64,000 nucleotides of DNA from an uncultured Flavobacteriales bacterium (GCA_943788115.1 CALSPA010000013.1:42728-106727); one strand, 5' to 3'. Shown: positions 8,476 to 17,299, numbered from the stretch's first letter. The notes: generated by a model from the sequence alone, not told the origin. Numbers and translations are program-made.

Positions 8476-8781
8476 ATGAATATGCTAAAGCTATTAAAGT
8501 CATTATTTGGAGAGCCCGTTAATTATAAAGAGCTTTTAGAAACTGGAGCAGTTGTTATTGATGTTAGAACACCTTCAGAATTTAAAGCAGGGCATTTAAA
8601 ATCAAGTGAAAATATTCCATTAAATACTCTTGAAATGAAGCTTGAAAAAATTAAGAATAAAGAAGTTATTCTTGTTTGTAAATCTGGAGCAAGAGCGGCA
8701 AGAGCAAAATCTATTTTAAAACAAAATGATATTGTTGCTCATAATGCTGGTGCTTGGCAAAATTTAAGCAGTTTTGAATAA
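8476..8781 (+). CDS. Single-domain rhodanese-like protein
   Basis: A 101-residue cytoplasmic protein made of one rhodanese domain. It has VIDVRTPSEFKAGH at the start of the domain and the active-site loop CKSGAR with the catalytic Cys68. Such proteins carry sulfane sulfur as a persulfide on this cysteine, in sulfur transfer or cyanide and sulfide detoxification. The following methyltransferase gene starts eight bases before this gene's stop codon, so the two are translated from one transcript. Confidence 0.88.
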   Translation: MNMLKLLKSLFGEPVNYKELLETGAVVIDVRTPSEFKAGHLKSSENIPLNTLEMKLEKIKNKEVILVCKSGARAARAKSILKQNDIVAHNAGAWQNLSSFE

Positions 8782-9358
8782 ACAATATTGGTCTAATCGT
8801 TATATCCAAAACACTACAGGTTGGGATTTAGGAAAGGTGTCTCCACCCATAAAAGTTTTTGTAGATAAGCTAATTAATAAAAAACTCAAAATTCTCATCC
8901 CAGGTTCCGGTTACGGGTATGAAGCAGAATATCTTTTTTTAAATGGTTATTTAAATACTTCAGTTGTTGATCTAGCCAAAGAACCTTTACAAAACATAAA
9001 AAAACGTGTTGCTAATTTCCCTGAAAAACAGTTAATTGAAGCTAATTTTTTTAATCTTTCAAAGAATCAAAAATTTGATCTAATAATTGAACAAACATTC
9101 TTTTGCGCCATAAATCCAAAACTAAGAGAACAATATGTTAAGATGTGTTATAGCTTGCTTAATAACGGTGGTAGAATTGTTGGCTTACTTTTTTATGATA
9201 TTCCCCTAAAAGAAGACCCACCATTTGGAGGTGATAAATTCGAATACTTAAAACTCTTTGAACCTTTTTTTGAAATTTTAATTTTTGAAAAATGCATGAA
9301 TTCACATTCCTCTAGAATGGGTAAGGAATATTGGATTGAATTTACTAAAAGAGCTTAA
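8774..9358 (+). CDS. TPMT-family SAM-dependent methyltransferase
   Basis: A 194-residue class I methyltransferase of the thiopurine S-methyltransferase type. It opens with YWSNRYIQNTTGWDLG, as in the family, followed by the SAM-binding glycine loop ILIPGSGYGYEA, the acidic end of strand 2 (VVDLAKEP), and IIEQTFFCAI before the later strands. The TTG start is chosen because the conserved N-terminus begins there; it overlaps the rhodanese gene by eight bases. Bacterial members act on thiols, selenium or tellurium compounds, or halides; pairing with a rhodanese hints at sulfur chemistry, but the substrate is not visible from sequence. Confidence 0.83.
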   Translation: MNKQYWSNRYIQNTTGWDLGKVSPPIKVFVDKLINKKLKILIPGSGYGYEAEYLFLNGYLNTSVVDLAKEPLQNIKKRVANFPEKQLIEANFFNLSKNQKFDLIIEQTFFCAINPKLREQYVKMCYSLLNNGGRIVGLLFYDIPLKEDPPFGGDKFEYLKLFEPFFEILIFEKCMNSHSSRMGKEYWIEFTKRA

Positions 9359-9412
9359 TTTTATTATTACACAGCTTTTTAATATGTTAAAATCTTTATT
9401 TAAATTTAATAA

Positions 9413-10528
9413 ATGAGGTGTTTTAGTTTACTCTTTTTAATATTTGTTTTTAGTTCATTCAAAACTCAAATAAACTCTTCTATTCAGCACAATGGAGTTA
9501 CTAGAGATTTTGTTTATTATACTCCATCAAACTGGAATTCTTCGGATCCACTTCCTTTGTTAGTTGTAATGCACGGTCTAACTCAAACTGGAAACGGCAT
9601 TATGAACATTACTGGCTTTAATGACATTGCTGAAGACAATAATTTTATTGTTTGTTATCCAGATGGAGTTAACAATTCATTCAATGCCAACATGAATGTT
9701 ACAGTTTCAACAGCAGATGATCTTGGCTTCATTGAATCTCTCTATACATATTTTGAAACCAACTTCAACTCAGACCCAAACAAAAGATATTTGTGTGGTT
9801 TCTCTACAGGAGGATTCATGTCGCATAAATTAGCTTGCGAGTCTTCTTTCTGTTTTGCAGCAATAGCTACAGTTTCTGGAAACATGAGTGATACTGTTTA
9901 TAATAACTGTTCTCCTAGTCATCCTACATCTGTGTTACACATACACGGAACATCAGACCCTGTAGTAAGCTATAATGGTAGTGCAACTTCTGGGGTTTCA
10001 GTGGACGCAAGTATAGAAAAATGGCGAATTCATTTGGGGTGTAATTTATCACCTCAGATAACACCAATGCCAGACAATAATATTTTTGATTTTTCATCTC
10101 CAGAAAGACACATGTATTTCGGTTGTTCAAATAGCTCATTAGAGTTAATTAAAATTAATGGGGGTGGACACCAATGGCCAGGAATACCAACCTTAATAGG
10201 TGGTTTAGGAAACATCAACATGGATTTTTATTCTCCAGAGCTTATTTGGGATTTTTTGAATGGTAAAAGCTGTCCAGAAAGCACACATGTTTCTAAATCT
10301 GACATGGTTGAAGTAAATGTTTTTCCTAACCCTACAAATAATACTGTTTCATTTTCTGTAAGTGATTATTCAGGATCTTTTAATGTTAATGTATTCGATT
10401 TAAACGGAAGGTTGCTTAAATCGTTAAATGATTATTCAATATCATTAGAAAGCTTTGAAAAAGGTGTTTATTTAATTTCTCTTAGCTTTTCGAACAAAAC
10501 TACTATGGTTAAGGTAATAAAGCAGTAG
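9413..10528 (+). CDS. Secreted PHB-depolymerase-family esterase with T9SS sorting domain
   Basis: A 371-residue exported alpha/beta-hydrolase. A signal peptide (about residues 1-19) is followed by a PHB depolymerase/feruloyl esterase-type (LpqC-like) catalytic domain. The triad can be read as Ser131 in GFSTGG, Asp182 in GTSDPV and His253 in GGGHQWPG, and HGLTQTG forms the oxyanion-hole region. From about residue 300 a type A T9SS C-terminal domain begins (VFPNPTNN, later FDLNGRLLKSL and KGVYLISL), so the enzyme should be secreted through the type IX system and possibly anchored to the surface. The substrate could be a polyester or an acylated polysaccharide. It ends against the light-linked operon on the other strand. 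Confidence 0.88.
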   Translation: MRCFSLLFLIFVFSSFKTQINSSIQHNGVTRDFVYYTPSNWNSSDPLPLLVVMHGLTQTGNGIMNITGFNDIAEDNNFIVCYPDGVNNSFNANMNVTVSTADDLGFIESLYTYFETNFNSDPNKRYLCGFSTGGFMSHKLACESSFCFAAIATVSGNMSDTVYNNCSPSHPTSVLHIHGTSDPVVSYNGSATSGVSVDASIEKWRIHLGCNLSPQITPMPDNNIFDFSSPERHMYFGCSNSSLELIKINGGGHQWPGIPTLIGGLGNINMDFYSPELIWDFLNGKSCPESTHVSKSDMVEVNVFPNPTNNTVSFSVSDYSGSFNVNVFDLNGRLLKSLNDYSISLESFEKGVYLISLSFSNKTTMVKVIKQ

Positions 10529-10534
10529 AGTAAT

Positions 10535-10831
10535 TTATTTAGATTTTGAAATCTTATTATTAGAAATATCTCTTTGAGATTTACTTTTAAATCTTACAAT
10601 TTTACTTTTTAATAATGATAAATGCTTGGTTTTTCTTCCATTAACTCTTTTTCTCCATCTCTTAAAACTAGACGATTTTAATTCTAATCGCATTAATTTT
10701 ATAACACTTGATTCATCTAAATTAAATTGATTTTTAATGGCTTCAAAAGGTGTTCTGTCTTCCCAAGCCATAGATATTACTCTGTCTATATCCCGAGTGT
10801 CAAGAGTTCTAATTTTTTGTTTTTTTTTCAT
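10535..10831 (-). CDS. TIGR03643 (DUF2805) family protein
   Basis: A 98-residue basic protein with the family signature RDIDRVISMAWEDRTPFEAI followed by an HTH-like LDESSVIKLMRLELK and RWRKRVNGRKTKH. The function is unknown. The family is often found next to photolyase-related genes in Bacteroidota and other marine bacteria, and that is the setting here. Its start lies inside the short DUF2256 gene (23-base overlap), the last step of a tightly overlapping operon. The HTH-like core and basic tail suggest nucleic-acid binding, which is inference. Confidence 0.85.
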   Translation of the reverse strand: MKKKQKIRTLDTRDIDRVISMAWEDRTPFEAIKNQFNLDESSVIKLMRLELKSSSFKRWRKRVNGRKTKHLSLLKSKIVRFKSKSQRDISNNKISKSK

Positions 10832-10964
10832 TTTTGCATTTATTACTACAGTAAATAACGTATGGCCATACTGTTTTCCATTTTTTCCTTTTATTAAAGA
10901 GTTGCTTGCAAACAGGACAAATTTTGTAATAATCAGAATTTTGTTTGTCTTCCCTAATTTGCAT
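10809..10964 (-). CDS. DUF2256 family small zinc-finger-like protein (absent from ORF track)
   Basis: A 51-residue ORF too short for the supplied track. Reading the minus strand gives MQIREDKQNSDYY, then KICPVCKQLF, KKWKTVWPYV and YCSNKCKN: the two CxxC pairs and central W-rich segment typical of DUF2256. The four cysteines would form a zinc-binding site. Its ATG overlaps the end of the flavin reductase gene and its end overlaps the start of TIGR03643, so it is translationally linked to both. DUF2256 and TIGR03643 genes commonly accompany photolyase/cryptochrome genes; their role is not known. Confidence 0.85.
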   Translation of the reverse strand: MQIREDKQNSDYYKICPVCKQLFNKRKKWKTVWPYVIYCSNKCKNEKKTKN

Positions 10965-11592
10965 TAAAATTTGGTAGATTTTCTATTCTTGCATATGGAT
11001 GTTCTTCTTTTAGTTTTAAAGTATAGTATGAGTTTAGTCCTCCAACACCAACAGTATTAAGGCTTTCAAGATTTAAATATCCCTCATTACTTACTGCCAA
11101 GTCTGGAATACTTAATTGAACAATTTCACCAACAATAAGCTTAGTTCCATTAGCTTTAATATTAATTTCTTCTTTGAATTGCATTCCAATTTTAATAAAT
11201 GATTCCTTTAAAAAAGGGGCAAAAAAACCATTTAAATATTCTTCATTTAGATTTAGCTCATTGAATTCAGATATGTTTTTGTTGAATTTTATAGAGCTGA
11301 AGTGTGCTTTTTCAATAATATCATTATTAATGTGGTTTATGGTATAAAATCCAGTTTCTAAAATATTTTCATAGGTATCTCTTCTAATTTTATTAGCTGG
11401 TCGTACAATAAAACCTAATAATGGAGGATGACTTCCTAAATGAATTACAGAACTAAATATTGCTAGGTTGGTTTTGTTGTTTGAAGATTTACTTCCAATT
11501 AAGTTTCCAGGTTTAATTCCAGAAATTGAATTAATAATATTTAGTCTTTTTATTCTATCTAAATTTTCTATTTCAGTTTTGGATAATTCCAT
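10954..11592 (-). CDS. Flavin reductase-like domain protein
   Basis: A 212-residue protein of the flavin reductase-like (FMN-binding split-barrel) family. It shows the family pattern NIINSISGIKPGNLIGS, HPPLLGFIVRPANKIRRDTYENI and FYTINHINNDIIEKAHFSS. Such proteins bind FMN and reduce free flavin or act on small substrates. It starts two bases after the photolyase stop and overlaps DUF2256, so it belongs to the light-linked operon, where it could supply or reduce flavin for the photolyase. That functional link is inferred from position. Confidence 0.85.
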   Translation of the reverse strand: MELSKTEIENLDRIKRLNIINSISGIKPGNLIGSKSSNNKTNLAIFSSVIHLGSHPPLLGFIVRPANKIRRDTYENILETGFYTINHINNDIIEKAHFSSIKFNKNISEFNELNLNEEYLNGFFAPFLKESFIKIGMQFKEEINIKANGTKLIVGEIVQLSIPDLAVSNEGYLNLESLNTVGVGGLNSYYTLKLKEEHPYARIENLPNFNAN

Positions 11593-11594
11593 GG

Positions 11595-13070
11595 TTAATT
11601 TAGTTTGTTAATAAAGTCATTACCATTATTTATTAAGTTATTGCGTTTGGTTTGATCCATCTTGTCAAACGTTCTAATTAGCATTCCCATTCTTGGGTTT
11701 TTCAAGAAAAAATCACGATGTTTATTCATGAACCTCCAAAATAGCCCGTCCCATATTTCTTGCCAATCTCCTTTCTTGTAATTACTCATTTTAATAATGT
11801 AATTACTACTACTTATATATGGTTTTGTGGTCATTAATCCACCATCGGCATAAAGGCTCATGCCATACACGTTTGGAACCATAACCCAATCATATGCATC
11901 TATGAAAAGTTCCATAAACCAACGATGTACACTGTCTGGATTAAACTCACATAACATCATGAAATTTGAGATTATCATTAATCGTTCTATGTGGTGACAA
12001 TAACCAGTCTTTAAAACTTTTTTTATGGTGTCATCTAATGGATCAATACCAGTTGTCCCATCATAAAAACTAGCTGGAATTTCTCTTTTAAAATTCCAAA
12101 AATTTGTTGTTCTTTGTTTAGTGCCTTTACATTTGTAAATGCCTCTTATAAATTCTCTCCAACCTATAAGTTGTCTGATGAAACCTTCAATCGAATTGAT
12201 TGGTATGTTATGCTTTTCTCCAAAATTAAGTGCTTTGTCTAATACACTTACAGGGTCTAATAACCCAATATTCAACATTGGAGAAATTACACTGTGATTT
12301 AAAAATATTTCATCTTTTACAATAGCATCCTCATAAATCCCAAAGTCATTAAATTTGGTGTTTAAAAAATTATCTAACCATTTGTCTGCTTCATCAAAAT
12401 TAATTGGGTAGTTTTTATTAACATCAATTTCTCCAATATTATTTGGGAAATGTTTTTCTATGTATTGTACTGCAAGTTTGTAGTTTTTATTTTCACAAAA
12501 GTTAGTGTTAGGTGGCAACAACTTTGAAGGGTATTTCTTTCTGTTTTCATTGTCAAAGGTCCATTTACCTCCGATAGGTTTGTTGTCTTTATCAATTAGT
12601 ATTTCTAATTTTTTTCTCTGGTTTTTATAAAAAGTTGTTTGATGAAATTTCTTGTTTTCAGGTTTGAAGTAATTTTCGTTTTCTTTTTCTGAATTTATAA
12701 AAAGTGAATTATCATACCAGTTTATTTGAATTTCAAATTTTTTACAACAATTTGAAATTCTCTTAAGAAGCCAATTGTCTTCAGGATGATAAATATTAAT
12801 TGTATTAATTTTTCTTTCAGATAAATGAGAAATTAAATTTCTTATATCCGAAAGATTACTATTTGTTTCAATGTAGTTGACATTAAATTTCTTGTCTAGA
12901 AGAAAAGATTCATATTCTTTTAATGTTGCTCGATGATAGGCTAGCTTTTGTTTGTGGAAATTAAGTTCTTTAAAGAATAGATGTTCTTCAATTAAATACG
13001 TAGGGAACTCATTGGATAATTGAAAGTTTTTAAATAACTGATTGGGAAGAATAAAATTTACTGAACTCAA
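11595..13070 (-). CDS. Photolyase/cryptochrome of the PhrB-like (DPRP) family, without the usual iron-sulfur cysteines
   Basis: A 491-residue flavoprotein of the deoxyribodipyrimidine photolyase-related family, the group that includes bacterial (6-4) photolyases and CryB. It has the N-terminal antenna-domain start (NFILPNQLF), the central GFIRQLIGWREFIRG and the C-terminal helical FAD domain with TGYCHHIERLM, ANVYG-like VPNVYGMSLYADGG and KPYISSSNYI. In iron-sulfur members four cysteines bind a 4Fe-4S cluster; here only Cys358 (GYCHH) is kept and the segment expected to hold the other three reads KKGDWQEIWDGLFW. It overlaps the small gene before it by four bases and heads the flavin reductase/DUF2256/TIGR03643 run. 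DNA repair is likely; a signalling role is possible. Confidence 0.88.
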   Translation of the reverse strand: MSSVNFILPNQLFKNFQLSNEFPTYLIEEHLFFKELNFHKQKLAYHRATLKEYESFLLDKKFNVNYIETNSNLSDIRNLISHLSERKINTINIYHPEDNWLLKRISNCCKKFEIQINWYDNSLFINSEKENENYFKPENKKFHQTTFYKNQRKKLEILIDKDNKPIGGKWTFDNENRKKYPSKLLPPNTNFCENKNYKLAVQYIEKHFPNNIGEIDVNKNYPINFDEADKWLDNFLNTKFNDFGIYEDAIVKDEIFLNHSVISPMLNIGLLDPVSVLDKALNFGEKHNIPINSIEGFIRQLIGWREFIRGIYKCKGTKQRTTNFWNFKREIPASFYDGTTGIDPLDDTIKKVLKTGYCHHIERLMIISNFMMLCEFNPDSVHRWFMELFIDAYDWVMVPNVYGMSLYADGGLMTTKPYISSSNYIIKMSNYKKGDWQEIWDGLFWRFMNKHRDFFLKNPRMGMLIRTFDKMDQTKRNNLINNGNDFINKLN

Positions 13071-13252
13071 TGTTGTGGATTTTCTTCTTTTTCAATTAAA
13101 TCTATCTTTTTCAATATTTCATGAGCTTCTACTTCAAGTCTATCGCTTTCTTTTCTATTAATTTTAGATTGTTCGAATGCTTTCTTCTTAATTTTATTGT
13201 AAATAAGAATTAATTTATCTTTTTCAGATTTTTTTTTGAAGAGTCCAAACAT
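13067..13252 (-). CDS. Lacal_2735 family small protein
   Basis: A 61-residue charged, helical protein that begins MFGLFKKKSEKDKL and continues with a heptad-like QSKINRKESDRLEVEAHEILKKI. This matches the small Lacal_2735 family of flavobacteria, whose function is unknown. It overlaps the photolyase start by four bases (ATGA) and is the first gene of the light-linked operon. A short coiled coil is likely. Confidence 0.78.
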   Translation of the reverse strand: MFGLFKKKSEKDKLILIYNKIKKKAFEQSKINRKESDRLEVEAHEILKKIDLIEKEENPQH

Positions 13253-13360
13253 ATTGTTTAATTTTTTTTATTAAAACATAAACAATATTACAAATTAAAC
13301 AAGTAAATTATTTTTTGTTTAACATTGATTCATTCTTTATCTAATGAAATGACAATTGGT

Positions 13361-13368
13361 TATTTTTG
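13361..13368 (+). promoter_or_regulatory. Possible -7 element of the M3 peptidase gene
   Basis: TATTTTTG fits the TAnnTTTG consensus and ends 15 bases before the chosen ATG. The -33 region is only a weak match (TTTA), so this is tentative. The track's start at 13366 is a TTG inside this element. Confidence 0.35.
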
Positions 13369-13383
13369 AGAAATTTTTTAAAA

Positions 13384-15117
13384 ATGATAGAAACCATTAA
13401 CAAAGTTGAGAAACCTAAAAGAAGATACATCTCCGATAATCTAAAAATTGATTCTTGGGATACAATTGATTCAATTTTCATTGAACTATTAAACCGTGAA
13501 ATTAATTCAGTTTCTGATTTAGAAAAATGGTTACTAGATAATAGTGAGCTTTCTGCAGTTTTGGAAGAAGACATGGCTTGGAGGTATATTAAAATGAACA
13601 TTGATACCACTAATGTTGAATTACAAAATGATTTTAATTTTTGGATTAAAGAAATTTCTCCAAATGTTGCTCCTTACGCACAAAAGCTAAATTTAAAACT
13701 CATTAATTCTTCTTATTTAGATTTGCTCGATAATAATAAATACCGAATTTATTTAAGAGGGGTTAAAAATCAAATTGAAATTTATAGGGAAGAAAATATT
13801 CCTTTGTTAGTTAAGCTTCAAGAAAAACAACAACTTTTTGGTGCTACAAGTGCTAAAATGACCATTGAACACAACGGTGAAACATTGACTCTTCAACAAG
13901 CGGCTCAACATTTGAAATCTAACGATAGGCAACTTCGCGAAACTGTTTTTGTGAAAATAAATGAACGTAGACATCAAGATGTTCAAGCTTTAGATGATTT
14001 ATTTGATGAATTAATTGCTCTTAGACAAAACATTGCAAAAAATTCAGGTTTCGATAATTATCGAGATTACATGTTTGCAGCAATGGGAAGATTTGATTAT
14101 TCTGTTTCAGATTGTATGAAATTTCATTCGTCTGTTGAGGAGTTTATTGTTCCAATTATTTCTAAAATTGAGAACGATAGAAAAACTAACTTAAATGTTT
14201 CATCTTATAGACCATGGGATACTCAAGTAGATGCTAATGGGAATGTTCCTCTTAAACCTTTTGATAAGTCTGAAGATTTAATTGAAAAATCTATTAAATG
14301 CTTCAATTATTTAGATCCATTTTTTGGTTCCTGTTTAAGTATTATGAATAACATGGAACACTTGGATCTAGAATCTAAGATTGGAAAAGCTCCAGGTGGT
14401 TTTATGTATCCTCTTTACGAAATTGGTGTTCCTTTTATTTTTATGAACGCTGTAGGGTCTCAAAGAGATGTTGTAACTATGATTCATGAAGGAGGACATG
14501 CAGTTCATTCATTTTTAAGTAGAGATTTAGAATTAACTGAATTTAAAAGTACTCCTTCCGAAGTTGCAGAACTAGCATCCATGTCTATGGAACTTTTAAC
14601 TATGGATAATTGGAATGTTTTTTATGCTAATTCAGCAGAACTTAAAAGAGCAAAAATTGAACAATTAGAAAAAGCATTAGAAGGTTTGCCTTGGATTGCA
14701 GCAATAGATCAATTTCAACATTGGATATATACCAATAATCATACTGCAAATCAAAGGAGAGAGAAGTGGCTTGAAATTAACAATAAGCTTGGTAATCAAG
14801 TAATAGATTGGAACGGTTATGAATCGGCATTGTCTAATCAGTGGCAAAAACAATTGCATTTATTTGAAGTGCCATTTTATTACATAGAATACGGAATGGC
14901 TCAGCTTGGAGCAATTGCAGTTTGGAGAAATTATAAACAAAATGGGAAAGTTGCTTTAGAGCAATATAAAGATGCTTTAAAATTAGGCTATACTAAGAGT
15001 ATCGGAGAAATATATGAAACAGCCGGAATTAAATTTGACTTTTCATCTGCTTACATTAAAGAACTCGCTAGCTTTATTGTTAAAGAATTAGATGCAATTA
15101 TTAATCAAACTGATTAA
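13384..15117 (+). CDS. M3 family oligoendopeptidase
   Basis: A 577-residue zinc metallopeptidase of the M3 family (oligoendopeptidase F type), which degrades short peptides in the cytoplasm. The zinc site is IHEGGHAVHSF with the third ligand in the downstream helix of SEVAELASMSMELL. The N-terminal helical half has the typical Q-rich start of the M3 fold (QQLFGATSAKM) and the C-terminus has the family's YGMAQLGA. No signal peptide is seen. The ATG at 13384 (MIETINKV) is preferred over the track's TTG at 13366, which overlaps a promoter-like element. It converges on the DUF2490 gene and overlaps it by 17 bases. Confidence 0.9.
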   Translation: MIETINKVEKPKRRYISDNLKIDSWDTIDSIFIELLNREINSVSDLEKWLLDNSELSAVLEEDMAWRYIKMNIDTTNVELQNDFNFWIKEISPNVAPYAQKLNLKLINSSYLDLLDNNKYRIYLRGVKNQIEIYREENIPLLVKLQEKQQLFGATSAKMTIEHNGETLTLQQAAQHLKSNDRQLRETVFVKINERRHQDVQALDDLFDELIALRQNIAKNSGFDNYRDYMFAAMGRFDYSVSDCMKFHSSVEEFIVPIISKIENDRKTNLNVSSYRPWDTQVDANGNVPLKPFDKSEDLIEKSIKCFNYLDPFFGSCLSIMNNMEHLDLESKIGKAPGGFMYPLYEIGVPFIFMNAVGSQRDVVTMIHEGGHAVHSFLSRDLELTEFKSTPSEVAELASMSMELLTMDNWNVFYANSAELKRAKIEQLEKALEGLPWIAAIDQFQHWIYTNNHTANQRREKWLEINNKLGNQVIDWNGYESALSNQWQKQLHLFEVPFYYIEYGMAQLGAIAVWRNYKQNGKVALEQYKDALKLGYTKSIGEIYETAGIKFDFSSAYIKELASFIVKELDAIINQTD

Positions 15118-15814
15118 AAAGTTCTTTTTTCTTTTTTTTCTTTTTCCCCTTTTTTATGTAATTCACATAATATGGCATAAAAACCCAGCTAGTTTTCGGG
15201 TTCCAATAAACCCATTGCTTTTCTCTAATAATACTTAACCCAAGTTTTCCCTTTTTAGACAACTTATATTCTCCGCCAAATAATATTCTATACTTATTAA
15301 ACCCATTAATGGCACCTGTTTCGAAATGTTGAAAGACCTCAAAGCCTAGGTAGGGCCTTAGTTTTGTTGTGGGGAATTTAAATTTTACTTTAGCTCTATA
15401 CCTTAAATCGTTTTCAGGATAGTCACCATCATTTTTGGTAACCCCCATCTTGTTTTTGGTTTGAAATCTTAGCCTTAATGTTAATGTAGACATGTCAAAA
15501 TCAGTAACATATGCATAATCAATATGATACCTTAAATGATTTTCGATTTTCGATTTAAATTCCTGAATTAATCTAAATCCTGTATTAATTTTAGCTTGTT
15601 TGTTTTCGTACTTTATAGAGCCTTGTGTGAAAAATTGATTGATATTCAAAGAGCTAAGGTTTGATCTGAATTGGTTTTCAATGTCAAATTTAAAATCATT
15701 ATTAATTTTAAATCGAAATGTATTTGATGTCCAACATTCAAATTCTTTATTTTGAGCAGAAATTATAACTGCTAAAAAAAATAGTGTTATAAATAAATTG
15801 ATTTTTTTATTCAT
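15101..15814 (-). CDS. DUF2490 domain outer-membrane-like protein
   Basis: A 237-residue exported protein with a signal peptide (MNKKINLFITLFFLAVIISAQ) and alternating strands that suggest an outer-membrane beta-barrel of the DUF2490 group (FRFKINNDFKFDIENQFR, HLRYHIDYAYV, LRYRAKVKFKF). The start at 15814 is chosen because the signal peptide begins there and it follows the CotH stop by four bases; the track's start at 15847 lies inside the CotH gene. The end has an odd lysine run (KKGKKKKKKKELF) rather than a barrel-terminal aromatic. It is co-transcribed with the CotH lipoprotein gene. Function is unknown. Confidence 0.78.
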   Translation of the reverse strand: MNKKINLFITLFFLAVIISAQNKEFECWTSNTFRFKINNDFKFDIENQFRSNLSSLNINQFFTQGSIKYENKQAKINTGFRLIQEFKSKIENHLRYHIDYAYVTDFDMSTLTLRLRFQTKNKMGVTKNDGDYPENDLRYRAKVKFKFPTTKLRPYLGFEVFQHFETGAINGFNKYRILFGGEYKLSKKGKLGLSIIREKQWVYWNPKTSWVFMPYYVNYIKKGKKKKKKKELFNQFD

Positions 15815-15818
15815 AAAC

Positions 15819-17174
15819 TTAGTTTGTACATCTTGAAGATGATTCATTATGACCTTTCGTTATGCCATCAATCAGTAACGATTCAATTATACCTTTTCTG
15901 CTTAATATCCAATTGTTTAATTTAATTAGTTTGTCTTGGTACTCTGGATCATCTTGTGCATTCTCAATTAGAAAAGAAGCATTATTTATAAAACCCATAA
16001 ATAATGCTTCATCCCAAACATCATCAATTAAACGTTGCATTTCATTATTGAATTTTGTTGCTGTTTCATCAATTCTTGATAATCTCCTAGGTAATTCAGC
16101 ACTTACGTAAACTTCGAAGGTGTTTTCCCAACCGTAATGATCAAGACCCCAAGGAATAAATGTTGCTCTGTTGTTGTCATTTGGGTCAAAATAGATGAAG
16201 AAATTATTTCTGTTAGCACAATATCCATCACTACTAGCTAAAAGTGTTTCAAGAGCCCAAAAAGTAATAAAATTGTCAATATTTAAATGTTGATTTAGTG
16301 CGCTAAGTAGCTGGTCATCTGGCAATTCTAAATCTTCGCATATTGCTTTAATTGGATTTCCAATTGGATCGGTGTTTGCAGTTTTAGCATCCCATCTAGG
16401 AAGCCATTCCTTGTTGAAATCAATTACCTGCCCTTCATAAAGGTGTCCGTTACTGTTGCCAAATTCTCTAATTAAGAATTTTTCATCTATAGTTTCAATA
16501 TGAGAATAAACACCAAATGGTTCACTATTAATGGTTACGTTTGAAAGATTACAAAGTGGAGCAGGGTAATTTGCAAGCTCATAAATTTTCAGTGCTAATG
16601 TTGTCCATATTCTAGTTTCATTTTGCGAATTATTATTGAGCGTAATGTTTTTTGAAAGATTGAAACTAGAATTTTGAACATACTTTTCAGTTTCTATTTT
16701 AACAGAGGGAGCAGTGGAGAATATAGAGCCTAGAAAACCTTTTTTTCTTATTCCTGCATTTTGAACTAAGACACCATCTATTTCAATATTTCCGCTATAC
16801 CAATTATACTCATTTGGAAATGGAACATCGCAATCATTTGCATATTGAACTAAAACTGCACATGCAGCATTACCATTGTCATCATTTATGTCAGGACCAA
16901 ATCTAGATTCATTTCGCATTGTTTGAAAATCGTTTTCATTCATTTCAATATTAACACATAACATGTGGTTATTATCAAAAGTAAGTTCACCATTTTGGTA
17001 AGTAGCATTTGATGTGTTTTGATTACAAGAGATTCCGGGTGGGCGATCTTCCCACAAATCGAAAGCATCCATTAAAATTCCAGCAGAAACTTCTAATATT
17101 AATTTTCTACAAGAAATTGATACAAATACAATCGATATACAAAGAATAAATGAGTGTAATTTTTTAAGTTTCAT
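15819..17174 (-). CDS. CotH kinase-family lipoprotein
   Basis: A 451-residue lipoprotein (lipobox VSISC after a hydrophobic signal) whose mature part is a CotH domain. Key signatures are GNIEIDGVLVQNAGIRKKG, the central SEPFGVYSHIETIDEKFLIREFG with NGHLYEG, and FIPWGLDHYGWEN. CotH proteins are atypical protein kinases, first known from Bacillus spore coats; envelope-located versions in Bacteroidota are common and mostly uncharacterised. The gene is divergent from the penicillin acylase and is followed after four bases by the DUF2490 barrel protein, suggesting that the two work together at the outer membrane. Confidence 0.82.
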   Translation of the reverse strand: MKLKKLHSFILCISIVFVSISCRKLILEVSAGILMDAFDLWEDRPPGISCNQNTSNATYQNGELTFDNNHMLCVNIEMNENDFQTMRNESRFGPDINDDNGNAACAVLVQYANDCDVPFPNEYNWYSGNIEIDGVLVQNAGIRKKGFLGSIFSTAPSVKIETEKYVQNSSFNLSKNITLNNNSQNETRIWTTLALKIYELANYPAPLCNLSNVTINSEPFGVYSHIETIDEKFLIREFGNSNGHLYEGQVIDFNKEWLPRWDAKTANTDPIGNPIKAICEDLELPDDQLLSALNQHLNIDNFITFWALETLLASSDGYCANRNNFFIYFDPNDNNRATFIPWGLDHYGWENTFEVYVSAELPRRLSRIDETATKFNNEMQRLIDDVWDEALFMGFINNASFLIENAQDDPEYQDKLIKLNNWILSRKGIIESLLIDGITKGHNESSSRCTN

Positions 17175-17299
17175 TTCTCTGAAAATAGAATGTTTTAAAC
17201 CAGTTATTGTAAATATACTATCAATTAATTGAAATATAATTCAACATTTACTATTGTTTGTATTGATTTTTTATCTTCATCTTCTTTTAAATTCATCTT

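Noticed and set aside
10737-10967. 76-residue plus-strand ORF over the DUF2256 gene
   Set aside because: It is antisense to two recognisable genes (TIGR03643 and DUF2256) and has no features of its own.
13341-13610. 89-residue ORF antisense to the M3 peptidase start
   Set aside because: Lies over the promoter and start of a clear M3 peptidase gene; its translation has no recognisable features.
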